This document shows, piece by piece, positions 36,120-45,049 of a DNA stretch of 64,000 nt (the stretch's first letter is position 1; every line of letters starts with the position of its first letter). Position numbers and translations under genes: made by a program. Below the pieces are notes generated by a model. It ran no database searches. It was not told where the DNA came from and was given only the letters and a program-made list of their open reading frames with translations. This DNA is from Halovibrio salipaludis (GTDB lineage: Bacteria; Pseudomonadota; Gammaproteobacteria; Pseudomonadales; Oleiphilaceae), in the NCBI RefSeq assembly GCF_002286965.1, contig NZ_NSKD01000007.1, forward strand, positions 1-64,000. Reading direction: 5' to 3'.

Positions 36120-37328
36120 ATGGAACTGCCATCACTGATCGAGATCCCCAACGGTGAAAAGGTAACGCCCACCTTTTCCATTGATGAACTGCAACGGCGC
36201 CTCGGCAAGCTGCGAAAGCACATGGCCGAGAATGATGTGGACGCCGTTGTCCTGACGTCCTACCACAACATCAACTACTTCAGTGACTTCGTGTACTGCC
36301 GGTTCGGGCGGGACTACGGGCTGGTGGTCACCCAGGAGCGCTACACCACCGTCACCGCCAACATCGACGGCGGCCAGCCCTACCGGCGCAACCAGCTGGG
36401 CGACAACATCATCTACACCGACTGGCAGAAGGACAATTTCTTCAAGGCCATCCGGGAGCTGTGCGGCGGATGCCGGCGCGTGGGCATCGAGTACGACCAC
36501 GTCACCCTGCAGAACCACACCAAATTCCAGGACGCGCTCGGAAAGACTGAACTCGTGGACATCGGCGTGCCCACCATGCAGATGCGGATGCTCAAATCCC
36601 AGGAGGAGATTGCGCTGATCAAACAGGGCGCGCGCATCGCGGATCTGGGCGGCTCAGCAGTCCGCGACGCCATCGCCGCAGGGGTTCCCGAATACGAGGT
36701 GGCACTGGCCGGCGAGCAGGCCATGGTGCGCGAGATCGCCCGGACTTACCCGCACACGGACCTGATGGATACCTGGGTCTGGTTCCAGTCCGGCATCAAC
36801 ACCGATGGCGCCCATAACCCGGTGACCAGCCGGCGGGTGCAGAAGGGCGACATCCTGAGCCTGAATACCTTCCCCATGATCTCCGGCTACTACACCGCAC
36901 TGGAGCGCACCCTGTTCTGCGACCATGCCTCCGACGAGCACCTGCGCCTGTGGCGGATCAACTGCCAGGTACACGAACGCGGCCAGGAACTGATCCGCCC
37001 CGGCGTGCGCTGCTGCGACATCGCCCACGAACTCAACAAGATCTACGCGGAACACGATCTGCTGCAGTACCGTTCCTTCGGCTACGGCCACTCCTTCGGC
37101 ACCCTCAGCCACTACTACGGCCGCGAGGCGGGGCTGGAACTGCGCGAGGATGTCGAAACCGTGCTGGAGCCGAACATGGTGGTTTCCATGGAGCCGATGA
37201 TCACGATCCCGGAAGGCATGCCGGGCGCCGGCGGTTACCGCGAGCACGACATCCTGGTGGTGAACGAGCACGGGGCGGAGAACATCACCCGCTTCCCCTA
37301 CGGCCCCGAGCACAACATCGTGCAGTGA
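36120..37328 (+). CDS. Creatinase (creatine amidinohydrolase)
   Basis: This 402-residue pita-bread-fold hydrolase splits creatine into sarcosine and urea. It aligns without gaps, from memory, with the 403-residue Pseudomonas putida enzyme: NIDGGQPYRR, TYDHVTLQN-like, WFQSGINTDGAHNPVT, SFGYGHSFGTLSHYYGREAG. His232, Glu262, Glu358 and His376, the active-site set, all fall at the same numbers. Metal ligands of the related aminopeptidases are absent, as expected for creatinase. Sarcosine can feed glycine or one-carbon metabolism and urea supplies nitrogen; neither sarcosine oxidase nor urease is in the window. Confidence 0.94.
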   Translation: MELPSLIEIPNGEKVTPTFSIDELQRRLGKLRKHMAENDVDAVVLTSYHNINYFSDFVYCRFGRDYGLVVTQERYTTVTANIDGGQPYRRNQLGDNIIYTDWQKDNFFKAIRELCGGCRRVGIEYDHVTLQNHTKFQDALGKTELVDIGVPTMQMRMLKSQEEIALIKQGARIADLGGSAVRDAIAAGVPEYEVALAGEQAMVREIARTYPHTDLMDTWVWFQSGINTDGAHNPVTSRRVQKGDILSLNTFPMISGYYTALERTLFCDHASDEHLRLWRINCQVHERGQELIRPGVRCCDIAHELNKIYAEHDLLQYRSFGYGHSFGTLSHYYGREAGLELREDVETVLEPNMVVSMEPMITIPEGMPGAGGYREHDILVVNEHGAENITRFPYGPEHNIVQ

Positions 37329-37333
37329 TCCCC

Positions 37334-38218
37334 TCAGCGGCCACCCAGTGCGGGCACGGGGGACAGTTCCGCCAGCCCGCTACGCAGGAAATCCAGTACC
37401 TGCTGGGTGGCCACGTTCAGCTCATTCTGCCGGTAGTACAGGCTCACACTCACCGCTCCCAGCGGCGGCAGGACCTCGGTCTGTTCATGAGCCCTTACAT
37501 TGGCCGGTACCACTGAGGCCGCCAGGGCCGTCACACCCAACCCTTCCTCCACGGCGGACATGATCCCGAGAAGACTGGGGCTGGTGTACGCGATGCGATA
37601 CGGCACCCCGGCCTCCTCAAGCGCTGTCTCCATCATAGCCCGGTAGATGCAGCCCTGCGGGTAGGTCACCAGTGGCACAATATCCGCCTCCGCCACGCTG
37701 GGGTCGTTCACGACCCACGCCAGCTGATCCACGCGCTGATCCTGCTCATCCAGAGGCGCCGCCCCTCCCTCGGGCTCCATCACCAGGCAGACGTCGTAAT
37801 AGTTGCGCTGGAAGCGCTGATGGATGGATTTGCTGACGTCGCTGTCCACCTCCACCGTGATGTTGGGGTAGATGTTCGACAGCTCCCGCAGTGCCCGCGG
37901 CAGAAAGGCCAGTTCAAAGTCATTGGGAATCCCCAGCCGCACCCGGCCCGAGACGTTCTCCCCCTTGATGCGGGCCACCACCTGATCATTGATCTGCAGG
38001 ATCTGCTGGGCCGCTTCATAGAGGTACTCCCCATCCTCGGTCAGCTCCAGGTTGCTGCCGCGTGAGAAGATATTCGTACCCAGCGTGGACTCCAGCTTCT
38101 TGATCTGGAGGCTGATGGCCGGCTGGGAACGGCCCAGCAGCTCCCCCGCATGGGTGAATCCTCCCAGATCCTTGATGGTCACGAAAGTCCGCAGAAAGTC
38201 GATCGGTATGTTGGTCAT
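37334..38218 (-). CDS. LysR-type regulator of the creatine genes
   Basis: This 294-residue protein has an N-terminal winged helix (about 5-65, DFLRTFVTIKDLGGFTHAGE and SQPAISLQIKKLE) and a two-lobe effector domain. It is convergent with creatinase (5 bp between stops) and divergent from the symporter operon. The divergent gap carries the 68-bp segment shared with nhaC. The likely ligand is creatine, sarcosine or creatinine (inference). Confidence 0.92.
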   Translation of the reverse strand: MTNIPIDFLRTFVTIKDLGGFTHAGELLGRSQPAISLQIKKLESTLGTNIFSRGSNLELTEDGEYLYEAAQQILQINDQVVARIKGENVSGRVRLGIPNDFELAFLPRALRELSNIYPNITVEVDSDVSKSIHQRFQRNYYDVCLVMEPEGGAAPLDEQDQRVDQLAWVVNDPSVAEADIVPLVTYPQGCIYRAMMETALEEAGVPYRIAYTSPSLLGIMSAVEEGLGVTALAASVVPANVRAHEQTEVLPPLGAVSVSLYYRQNELNVATQQVLDFLRSGLAELSPVPALGGR

Positions 38219-38243
38219 CGGTGTCTATGCCCATTTGGTCATG

Positions 38244-38311
38244 TTATGGCGGTATCAGGAGTTCAAATCCAGAGCCGGTTTTATTAGCGCCGCATCTTGG
38301 TAAGGTGTGCA
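38244..38311 (+). promoter_or_regulatory. Conserved promoter/operator segment before the symporter operon
   Basis: Aligns without gaps to 40976-41043 upstream of nhaC, 54 of 68 positions identical. Fully conserved blocks are AGTTCAAATCCA, GGTTTTATTAGC and TAAGGT. TAAGGT may be a -10 box; the -35 is poor, as expected for activator-dependent promoters. Confidence 0.7.
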
Positions 38312-38448
38312 CCCGGCATACGTGGAACTACTTAAAAAGCGCTGCCAAGGCAGCCACCGGCAGGTGAGCGCCCGGAAGACGCTTTTTCAGCAGTTCCGGC
38401 CGCCCGAAAGAAAAGCATGTCTTTCAGAAACGACAGGAGTTGTGACAG

Positions 38449-38571
38449 ATGAATTCTTGGGTTCTTGCAACATTCGCCATTCTCACCGGCGTGATGCTCG
38501 CGCATTCCGCCGCCACCTTCGTCAAACGTGAACTGGACAGGAAGCCGGCCAACACCTCAACACGGAGTTGA
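38449..38571 (+). CDS. 40-residue membrane protein preceding the symporter
   Basis: This short frame starts ATG at 38449 with AGGAG 12 bases upstream. One hydrophobic helix fills residues 3-24 (WVLATFAILTGVMLAHSAAT), followed by a basic, polar tail ending NTSTRS. The TGA stop is 2 bases before the symporter ATG at 38574, and the symporter's ribosome site (GGAG) lies inside this gene, so the two are coupled. Small one-helix partners are known for other solute:sodium symporters (DUF485 beside ActP, YhdT beside PanF). A similar helper role is inferred here; this family was not recognised. Confidence 0.6.
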   Translation: MNSWVLATFAILTGVMLAHSAATFVKRELDRKPANTSTRS

Positions 38572-38573
38572 CC

Positions 38574-40055
38574 ATGGATCCTTACACGATCTTCAACTGG
38601 GGGCTTCTGGCCCTCACTTTTGTTCTTCTCATCGTCATCGGCTACCTCACCTCGCGCTACATCACCAAGGACTCCGAAGGCGGCTTTCTGGTAGCCGGGC
38701 GCTCACTCGGGCCCTTTGTGGCAGCGGGCACCATTGTAGCAACCGGCTTCAGTGGATGGGGGTTCATCGGCTCCCCCGGGGTCACCTACAAGTTCGGCGC
38801 CATCGAGGTTCTGGGGAACTTCTTCTTCGCCCCCGCGATGATGATTGCCGTACTGTACTTTGCGCGTTTCCTGCAGAGCCGTGCCCTGGAGATGGGCAGC
38901 AACACCATTCCCGAATACGTGGCACAGAGCCACGGTGGCGGCACCATGGGGCGGGTGCTCCAGGGCGTGGCCGGCATCATCACCATTCTGCTTCTGCTGG
39001 TGTTCCTGACCAGCCAGATCAAGGCTGTGGGCCTTCTGGGCGCCGAGTGGCTCGATATCGAACTGGGCACCAGCGCCACCCTGATGATCTCGGTGATCAT
39101 CATCTACACCATGCTTGGCGGCCTGGCGGCTGTAGCCTGGACGGATACCGTCATGGTCTGCGGGATGGCCGTGGCCGCTGTGCTGATCATGATCCAGATC
39201 TTCACCAGCGTGGACCTGACCGCCTGGCAGAGCTCGCTCAACAGCATCGACCCGGAACTGCTCAACCCTACCACTGGTGCACACTACGGTGACAGCGTGG
39301 GAACCGTCTTCCTGGTCCTGCCCTACGCCTTCCTGTTCTCCGCGGTGCTGCCCTACATGGCCATCCGCTTCCTGGCCATGAAGCCGGGCATCAAGTTCCA
39401 CAAGGTCGGCGTCTATGTGGCGATCCTGGGGGCACTGCTCAGCCTGATCCCGATCGTCGGGCTCTACATGCGCATGCAGTTCCCTGAACTGGAGGATCCG
39501 GACCGGGCCATGCCGATGTATCTGGAGCACTTCATGCACCCGGCCATCCAGGGGCTGATCACGCTGTTCATCCTGTTCGCCATGAAGTCCACGGCCAACT
39601 CCCTGCTGCACACCGTGGCCTCGGCCACCTCCCATGACCTGCGCCTGGCGCTGTTCGGTGAGCACCACAGTGACCACGGGGCGCTGACCATCAACCGTAT
39701 CGCGGTGGTGATCCTGGGGATTGTGGGTCTTCTGATGATGCTCTACGCACCGCCTTTCATGCTTTCCTGGCTGGGCATACTGGGCTCCGGCACGCTCATG
39801 GCCAGCATGATCGGCCCGGTGTTCATCTCCACCTTCTGGCAGGGCAGCGGCTGGGGCGCGCTCACGGCCATGATCGTAGGCTTCTGCACCAGCGGCTACA
39901 TGATGCTGTTCATGGAGGTGGGCTGGCTGATCGGCCCGCTGACCGGATGTGCCGTATCGTCCGCGTGTTACGTGGGGGTCTCTCTGCTGACCGACCGCAC
40001 ACGCACAGGCGCTGAAACCGACGCCACGAACCTCACCGGAACCTCCTCCACCTGA
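38574..40055 (+). CDS. Solute:sodium symporter (SSS family), likely creatine-related substrate
   Basis: This 493-residue protein has about 13 membrane helices. The SSS fold signatures include YITKDSEGGFLVAGRSLG, ATGFSGWGFIGSPGVTYKFG and MKSTANSLLHTVASATSHDL (helix 8, sodium site). It should take up an organic solute with Na+. Its place beside creatinase and the LysR regulator, and the operator motif shared with creatinase, point to creatine or creatinine. The ATG at 38574 is preferred to the in-frame TTG at 38568 because GGAG lies 6 bases upstream. Confidence 0.9.
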   Translation: MDPYTIFNWGLLALTFVLLIVIGYLTSRYITKDSEGGFLVAGRSLGPFVAAGTIVATGFSGWGFIGSPGVTYKFGAIEVLGNFFFAPAMMIAVLYFARFLQSRALEMGSNTIPEYVAQSHGGGTMGRVLQGVAGIITILLLLVFLTSQIKAVGLLGAEWLDIELGTSATLMISVIIIYTMLGGLAAVAWTDTVMVCGMAVAAVLIMIQIFTSVDLTAWQSSLNSIDPELLNPTTGAHYGDSVGTVFLVLPYAFLFSAVLPYMAIRFLAMKPGIKFHKVGVYVAILGALLSLIPIVGLYMRMQFPELEDPDRAMPMYLEHFMHPAIQGLITLFILFAMKSTANSLLHTVASATSHDLRLALFGEHHSDHGALTINRIAVVILGIVGLLMMLYAPPFMLSWLGILGSGTLMASMIGPVFISTFWQGSGWGALTAMIVGFCTSGYMMLFMEVGWLIGPLTGCAVSSACYVGVSLLTDRTRTGAETDATNLTGTSST

Positions 40056-40070
40056 GGCGGAGGTTCCTGC
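40038..40070 (+). terminator. Hairpin at the end of the symporter gene
   Basis: GGAACCTCC (40038-40046) pairs with GGAGGTTCC (40059-40067), followed by TGCTTT. It spans the stop codon. It may reduce read-through into pxpA. Confidence 0.5.
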
Positions 40071-40148
40071 TTTCCCCACCCCCTCAGGAATGCAGTATCC
40101 TTGGCCTGTTACCGCACTGATTCTCAACGCTGAGGTGGTGAAACGACC

Positions 40149-40898
40149 GTGACAGGACTGCGACTGAACGCGGACATGGGTGAAAGCTTCGGCCCCTGGG
40201 CAATGGGGATGGACGAGGCCGTCATGCCGGTGGTGGATCTGGCCAACGTCGCCTGTGGCTTCCACGCCTCGGATCAGGACCACATGCGGCGAACCGTGCA
40301 GCTGGCGGTGAGCCATGGCGTGACCATCGGCGCCCACCCGGCCTACCCCGACCTCATGGGGTTCGGGCGGCGTTCCATGGCCTGTTCAGCGGATGAGATC
40401 GAAAACCTCGTGCTCTACCAGATCGGGGCCCTCAGCGCCTTCTGCCGGGCGGCGGGCACTGATGTGCATTACGTCAAACCGCACGGGGCGCTCTACAACG
40501 ACATGATGAAAAACCATGACATCCTGGCGGCGGTCATGCGCGCGGTTAAGGCGTTCGACCCGGGGGTGGCGCTCATGACCCTGTCCACCCGCGACAACCA
40601 CCCGGTGCGCTCCCTGGCCGCCGCCCACGGCGTTCCCCTCTGGCTGGAAGCCTTTGCCGACCGCGCCTACGACGATGACGGCCACCTGCTCAGCCGGAGC
40701 AACCCCGGTGCCGTACACGCAGACCCGGAAACCATCATCGAGCAGGCCCGCCGGATCGCCCGGGGCGAAACACTCACCACCAGCGGCGGCGGTGAACTGA
40801 TCCTGGAAGCGGATACCCTCTGCGTCCATGGCGACAACCCGGATTCCATCGCCGCCATCCGCCGCATCCGCGACGCCATCCATCAGCCAGCGCCATGA
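40149..40898 (+). CDS. pxpA: LamB/YcsF family protein (5-oxoprolinase subunit A, PxpA-like), orphan
   Basis: This 249-residue protein starts (GTG) [19 protein letters not shown], the LamB/YcsF signature, with [38 protein letters not shown] and [14 protein letters not shown]. PxpA normally works with PxpB and PxpC to open 5-oxoproline with ATP. Here neither partner is present; the neighbours are creatinase-region transporters. An alternative cyclic-amide substrate such as creatinine is possible but unproven. AGGTGG lies about 12 bases upstream of the GTG. Confidence 0.88.
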   Translation: MTGLRLNADMGESFGPWAMGMDEAVMPVVDLANVACGFHASDQDHMRRTVQLAVSHGVTIGAHPAYPDLMGFGRRSMACSADEIENLVLYQIGALSAFCRAAGTDVHYVKPHGALYNDMMKNHDILAAVMRAVKAFDPGVALMTLSTRDNHPVRSLAAAHGVPLWLEAFADRAYDDDGHLLSRSNPGAVHADPETIIEQARRIARGETLTTSGGGELILEADTLCVHGDNPDSIAAIRRIRDAIHQPAP

Positions 40899-40975
40899 TG
40901 ATGACACCCCGACTGGCCCCCGACCATCCCCGTGCCTGCGGCACCACCCAGCGTGAATGGCGCCATTTATTTTCC

Positions 40976-41043
40976 TTATGGACGCATCAGTAGTTCAAAT
41001 CCATAAGCGGTTTTATTAGCTCCCTATCCTGATAAGGTATGCC
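40976..41043 (+). promoter_or_regulatory. Conserved promoter/operator segment before nhaC
   Basis: Second copy of the segment at 38244-38311 (54/68 identical). It contains AGTAGTTCAAAT (40989-41000), the inverse of the creatinase-upstream motif. It sits 100-170 bp before the nhaC start. Confidence 0.7.
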
Positions 41044-41144
41044 ACCCCAAACGGGGCGTACTACCTGTCTGATCCAGAACTTCATTGTCCCGCAACGTTC
41101 ACACCCTGGCCGCAACGCCGGGATAAACGTCATGGAGAAGTACT

Positions 41145-42656
41145 ATGAGCTCTGATGATCCAAAACCAGGTCTTGGCCTGGCCTTTCTGCCCATTGCACT
41201 GACCTTTGTGGTGCTGGGCATCCAGTTGTTTGTATTCGATACCTTCACGCCGCACGTTCCCCTGGTCCTGGGGATCGCCATAACCGCCCTGATGGGCCGC
41301 TACATCGGCCTGAGCTGGAAGGATATGGAAGAAGGCATGCTGCAGGTGGTGAGCCTGGGCCTGCCCGCGGTGGGTATCCTGATACTGGTGGGCATGATCA
41401 CCGGTGTCTGGATCGCCAGCGGCACCGTGCCGACCCTGATCTTCTACGGTCTGGAACTGCTGGACCCGACCATCTTCCTGGCCGCAGCGACCCTCCTGTG
41501 CGCCGTGGTCTCCGTGTCCCTGGGCACCTCCTGGGGGACCGTGGGCACCGTGGGCCTGGCGCTGATGGGCATCGGGGCCGGTTTCGGACTGCCCGCCCAC
41601 TGGACAGCGGCGGCCGTGGTCTCGGGCGCGTTCTTCGGTGACAAGCTCTCGCCCCTTTCCGACACCACCAACCTGGCACCGGCCGTCACGGGCGTCTACC
41701 TGTTCTCCCACATCCGCAACCTGCTGCCCACCACCCTGCCAACCATGGCGATCGCACTGGTGCTCTATGGCATTGCCGGGTTCTGGCTGATTGACGATCA
41801 GGCCGCGTCCTTCGAGCGCATCGCCGCTATCAACGAAGGGCTTTCCAGCAGCTTCACCCTGTCCTGGTGGACGGTGCTGCCGGTCATCCTGGTGATCGCA
41901 ATGGCCGTCAAGCGCCTTCCCGCCCTGCCGGTGCTGTTCACCGGCGTGCTTCTGGGTGGCCTGACCGCCGTGATCTTCCAGGGGGCCTCAATCCAGAACC
42001 TGTTCGCCTTCGCCTTCTCCGGTTATGAGATCAGCACCGGCGTGAACGAGATCGACAACCTGCTCAACCGGGGCGGCATCCAATCGATGACCTGGGTGAT
42101 CACGCTGCTTCTGATCGCGCTTTCCTTCGGCGGCATCCTGGAGCGCACCGGCTGCATGAAAGTGCTCATCGAGGCGCTGGTCACCCGAGCACTGACCTTC
42201 CCGCGTCTCCAGACCTCCGCCATCGGCAGCTCCATGGCCACCAACATCATCGCCGGCGACCCCTACCTGGCCATCACCCTGACAGGGCGCATGTTCGGCC
42301 CGGCCTACCGTGGCAAGGGGTACTCGATGCTCAACCTCTCCCGCGCCACCGAGGAAGGCGGCACACTGATCTCGCCGCTGATCCCCTGGAACGCCGGCGG
42401 CGCCGTGGTGATCACCTCGCTCGGGCTGACCGTCTCCGGGGCGGACATGACCGACCTGCTCTACATCCCGCTGGCCTTCGCCTGCTGGCTCTCACCGCTG
42501 TTCGGCGTGCTCTACGCCTACACCGGCTGGTTCTCGCCCAAGGCCAGCGAGGACGAACAGCAGGAGTGGATCGAGAATGACGAGGACATCATGGACATGG
42601 ACCAGTTCCACAAGGACGTGCAGCGCACACGCAACAGCGTGTACCGGATGAACTGA
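41145..42656 (+). CDS. nhaC: NhaC-family Na+/H+ antiporter or exchanger
   Basis: This 503-residue protein has about 12 membrane helices of the NhaC family: LGTSWGTVGTVGLALMGIG, FFGDKLSPLSDTTNLAP and TNIIAGDPYLAITLTG. Members exchange Na+ for H+ or for organic acids (for example malate/lactate antiporters). The promoter segment shared with the symporter suggests a job in the creatine regulon, such as exporting Na+ brought in by the symporter or exchanging a product. A ribosome site GGAG lies about 11 bases before the ATG. Confidence 0.9.
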   Translation: MSSDDPKPGLGLAFLPIALTFVVLGIQLFVFDTFTPHVPLVLGIAITALMGRYIGLSWKDMEEGMLQVVSLGLPAVGILILVGMITGVWIASGTVPTLIFYGLELLDPTIFLAAATLLCAVVSVSLGTSWGTVGTVGLALMGIGAGFGLPAHWTAAAVVSGAFFGDKLSPLSDTTNLAPAVTGVYLFSHIRNLLPTTLPTMAIALVLYGIAGFWLIDDQAASFERIAAINEGLSSSFTLSWWTVLPVILVIAMAVKRLPALPVLFTGVLLGGLTAVIFQGASIQNLFAFAFSGYEISTGVNEIDNLLNRGGIQSMTWVITLLLIALSFGGILERTGCMKVLIEALVTRALTFPRLQTSAIGSSMATNIIAGDPYLAITLTGRMFGPAYRGKGYSMLNLSRATEEGGTLISPLIPWNAGGAVVITSLGLTVSGADMTDLLYIPLAFACWLSPLFGVLYAYTGWFSPKASEDEQQEWIENDEDIMDMDQFHKDVQRTRNSVYRMN

Positions 42657-42671
42657 CCCCTGCCCAACCCC

Positions 42672-42701
42672 ACCGGGAGCGGCGCAATCCGCTTCCGGTT
42701 T
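42672..42701 (+). terminator. Terminator after nhaC
   Basis: ACCGGGAGCGG and CCGCTTCCGGT form an 11-bp stem with one G-T pair around CGCAAT, followed by a short T-run. Confidence 0.65.
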
Positions 42702-42877
42702 CCCTCCATGCCCCTGGCGTCCGACGAGTCCAGCTTTATTTCCGGGTCCATGTACCGGATCGATGGGGGTATGGGCGCCCGGTAGTGCTCAGCCGACCCC
42801 CTATTTTTCAACTTTACTGGAAGAAAGAGGCATCTAATGCTACCTTTTAGCCAGTTTACTTGAAAAACAGGAAGCCA

Positions 42878-44242
42878 ATGTCTGAATACCAATCACTTAC
42901 GCTTCAGGCTTTCTGGGCGGATGAGTGGCACGATGCAGCGGATGTCGTTTTCAGCGAACCGGAGCTGGGCCTGCTGAGCAATAACATCAGAATCTCCTAT
43001 CGTTCAGGCTATGTAGACAAAGCGCTGGATTTACGCCCCCTTCCCGCAGGCGAGCACCTTGAGTTGTTCGATGAGCGGGCGCTCTCCATCAATCTGCCCG
43101 CCTCCTTTCTGGGAGACTACATCGGCTCAGATGTTGTGGCTTTTCTACGCGACATCATTCCCCAAGGGGCCGGCCGACGTCACTTGGCACGTGTCCTGGG
43201 CTATCCAGAGAATATTGAACAATCGGCCGATATCCCTCTGTTGAGAGAAGGGTGTATCACACCTATCGGTAATCTCCGCATCCGGGAGGCAGCAGAGTCA
43301 TTCCAGCAACGACTGGAAACCAGTGAGGCACGCGGATTCAGCGCGGACGAGATAAACAACCGGGCGGATGAGCTGATTGAACACGCCCGCTACCTCCATC
43401 TTGCAATTGGAAGCGCCAGCGGTGTCGGCGGCGATGCTCCCAAATTGATGCTCACGGAAGCGGAGGACGGGCTCTTCTACATGGAGGGAACCTGTAGCGA
43501 CTCGCAGGCCGTGCGGCACTGGATCATCAAGTTCGCAAGGGGGCGGCGCAACCAACGCGACCAGGACGTTCTCCGAGGTGAAGCCGCTGTTTATCAGGCT
43601 CTGGCACAGACCCACATTCGCTCTATCGAGAAGGCACATCTGGCCGAGGGCGAGCACGGGCCCGCCCTGTGGTTGCTGCGCTTTGATCGCAGAACAGGTG
43701 ACAGCAGCAGGGTGCAGCGGTTGGGTATGGAGTCTATCTACAGTCTCATGGGCATGCTCGGCGATGGTGCCGCGCTTTCCCATAACCAAGTGGCCCGCAA
43801 GCTGATGGAACGCTTCAGGGATGACAGCATGTTGGTCGACTACCTTCTGAACGACCTTATCAACGAAGCCATCGGCAACCGGGATAATCATGGTCGCAAC
43901 ACAGCTTTCCTCAAGGATGAAGGTCACTTTCGCATGGCACCCGCTTTTGATCTGGCCCCAATGGTTCTGGACCCTGAAGGTATTTCGCGCTCTTCGGCCT
44001 GGGATGGGGACTGGCGCGCGGGCCCTCGTGGTAACTATCCAGCCATACTGGACTCGCTCGCAATGGATGCCAAAAGCGCCCGCCACCAGATGGAGCAAGC
44101 GCTTAACAGCGCCAGAGACCTTCGGAACCGCCTGGCGGGACACGGCGCACCCTCTGCCATGCTCGACCACCAAGGGGTACGCCTGGAGCTGGTGGACACG
44201 GTAATCAATGAGCTTGCAGGAGCGCCCGATGCCCAGAGTTAG
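42878..44242 (+). CDS. hipA: HipA-family serine/threonine kinase toxin
   Basis: This 454-residue protein is counted from the ATG at 42878 (AGGAAG six bases upstream). It has the HipA kinase layout: N-subdomain 1 (about 1-100), a flexible loop SASGVGGDAPK (179-189), Lys218 (WIIKFA), catalytic GNRDNHGRN with Asp336, and metal-binding FDLAP with Asp358. HipA toxins phosphorylate aminoacyl-tRNA synthetases and cause dormancy. Key residues are intact, so the kinase should be active. The antitoxin follows it, with a 14-bp overlap. Confidence 0.92.
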   Translation: MSEYQSLTLQAFWADEWHDAADVVFSEPELGLLSNNIRISYRSGYVDKALDLRPLPAGEHLELFDERALSINLPASFLGDYIGSDVVAFLRDIIPQGAGRRHLARVLGYPENIEQSADIPLLREGCITPIGNLRIREAAESFQQRLETSEARGFSADEINNRADELIEHARYLHLAIGSASGVGGDAPKLMLTEAEDGLFYMEGTCSDSQAVRHWIIKFARGRRNQRDQDVLRGEAAVYQALAQTHIRSIEKAHLAEGEHGPALWLLRFDRRTGDSSRVQRLGMESIYSLMGMLGDGAALSHNQVARKLMERFRDDSMLVDYLLNDLINEAIGNRDNHGRNTAFLKDEGHFRMAPAFDLAPMVLDPEGISRSSAWDGDWRAGPRGNYPAILDSLAMDAKSARHQMEQALNSARDLRNRLAGHGAPSAMLDHQGVRLELVDTVINELAGAPDAQS

Positions 44243-44504
44243 CGCTGTCGACCCGGAAACCCGAATTGCCCAACGGGAGGAGCTGGAACGCCAACTGGCG
44301 GAAGGCACCATCACTCTTGGCCAGGCCATCAAGCGGATGCGACAGAACTGGGCTGGCATTACCCAGCAACGGATGGCCCAGCTTGCCGGCATTTCCGTGA
44401 CGACGCTCTCCGGCCTTGAGCGCGACAATGGAAACGCGACCCTGGATACCGTTCAGCGGGTACTGAGGGTTCTGGGCGCCCGCCTGACCATCCAACTCCG
44501 ATAA
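44229..44504 (+). CDS. hipB: HipB-type Xre antitoxin
   Basis: This 91-residue protein has a helix-turn-helix (about 33-85, TLGQAIKRMRQNWAGITQQR, then MAQLAGISVTTLSGLERD). The start at 44229 lies inside the last codons of hipA, with AGGAG seven bases upstream; the longer frame is unlikely. It should bind HipA and repress the operon. The order hipA-hipB is the reverse of the classical hipBA. Confidence 0.88.
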   Translation: MPRVSAVDPETRIAQREELERQLAEGTITLGQAIKRMRQNWAGITQQRMAQLAGISVTTLSGLERDNGNATLDTVQRVLRVLGARLTIQLR

Positions 44505-44550
44505 CCCCACAAGGCAAGGGCGCCCGGCCACCTCCTGATGGATTCCCTGG

Positions 44551-44862
44551 TCAGGTCAGGGTTTCCAGTGCATGAATGGCATCAACCTTCAATGGGAGCT
44601 GGCTGGCCCAGAGAATATCGTCGCGGCTATAGCCCGTCTCACATGCCATCTGGTCGCCATAAGCCAGTAACGGCAGCATGTGGCGGCGGAACAGCAGACG
44701 ACGACGGCAGCGCCACCAGCCCATATCCAGCGCCCTGATCAGCCCCATCGATGGCATAGCTGGCATGTAGAATCCGCTCTGGCGCGGCTTGGGCGGCGGG
44801 GCCAATCCGTTCGCTTTTTCCCAGGCTTGCCAGAAGTGCTGGGTCAGGCTCATCTCATTCAT
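44551..44862 (-). CDS. Unknown 103-residue protein
   Basis: Starts MNEMSLTQHFWQAWEKANG; the ATG at 44862 has GGAGG six bases upstream, while the frame extends further without such a site. The Pro-rich segment PPPKPRQSGFYMPAMPSMG is followed by an Arg/Trp-rich patch (MGWWRCRRRLLFRR). No domain was recognised. It is convergent with hipB. Confidence 0.55.
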   Translation of the reverse strand: MNEMSLTQHFWQAWEKANGLAPPPKPRQSGFYMPAMPSMGLIRALDMGWWRCRRRLLFRRHMLPLLAYGDQMACETGYSRDDILWASQLPLKVDAIHALETLT

Positions 44863-45049
44863 CGCGTTCCTCCATTCGCATTCCTGCTGTTCAGCCAGCA
44901 GGGACCAGGCACCTGCCAAGCAGATGCGGTTAGTCTTCAATAAGTGCGAGAGTCGCGACCTCTAATTGCTTAGCCTGGCGCCTCATTTTGGATAACTCAA
45001 ACAAAAAGTTTTAAACTCCGCGTTAAGTTTTTCTGAAAAGTGGGGCGTT

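Noticed and set aside
38703..40337. Long minus-strand open frame opposite the symporter and pxpA
   Set aside because: Antisense shadow; His/Gln/Gly-rich composition and it spans two real genes and their terminator.
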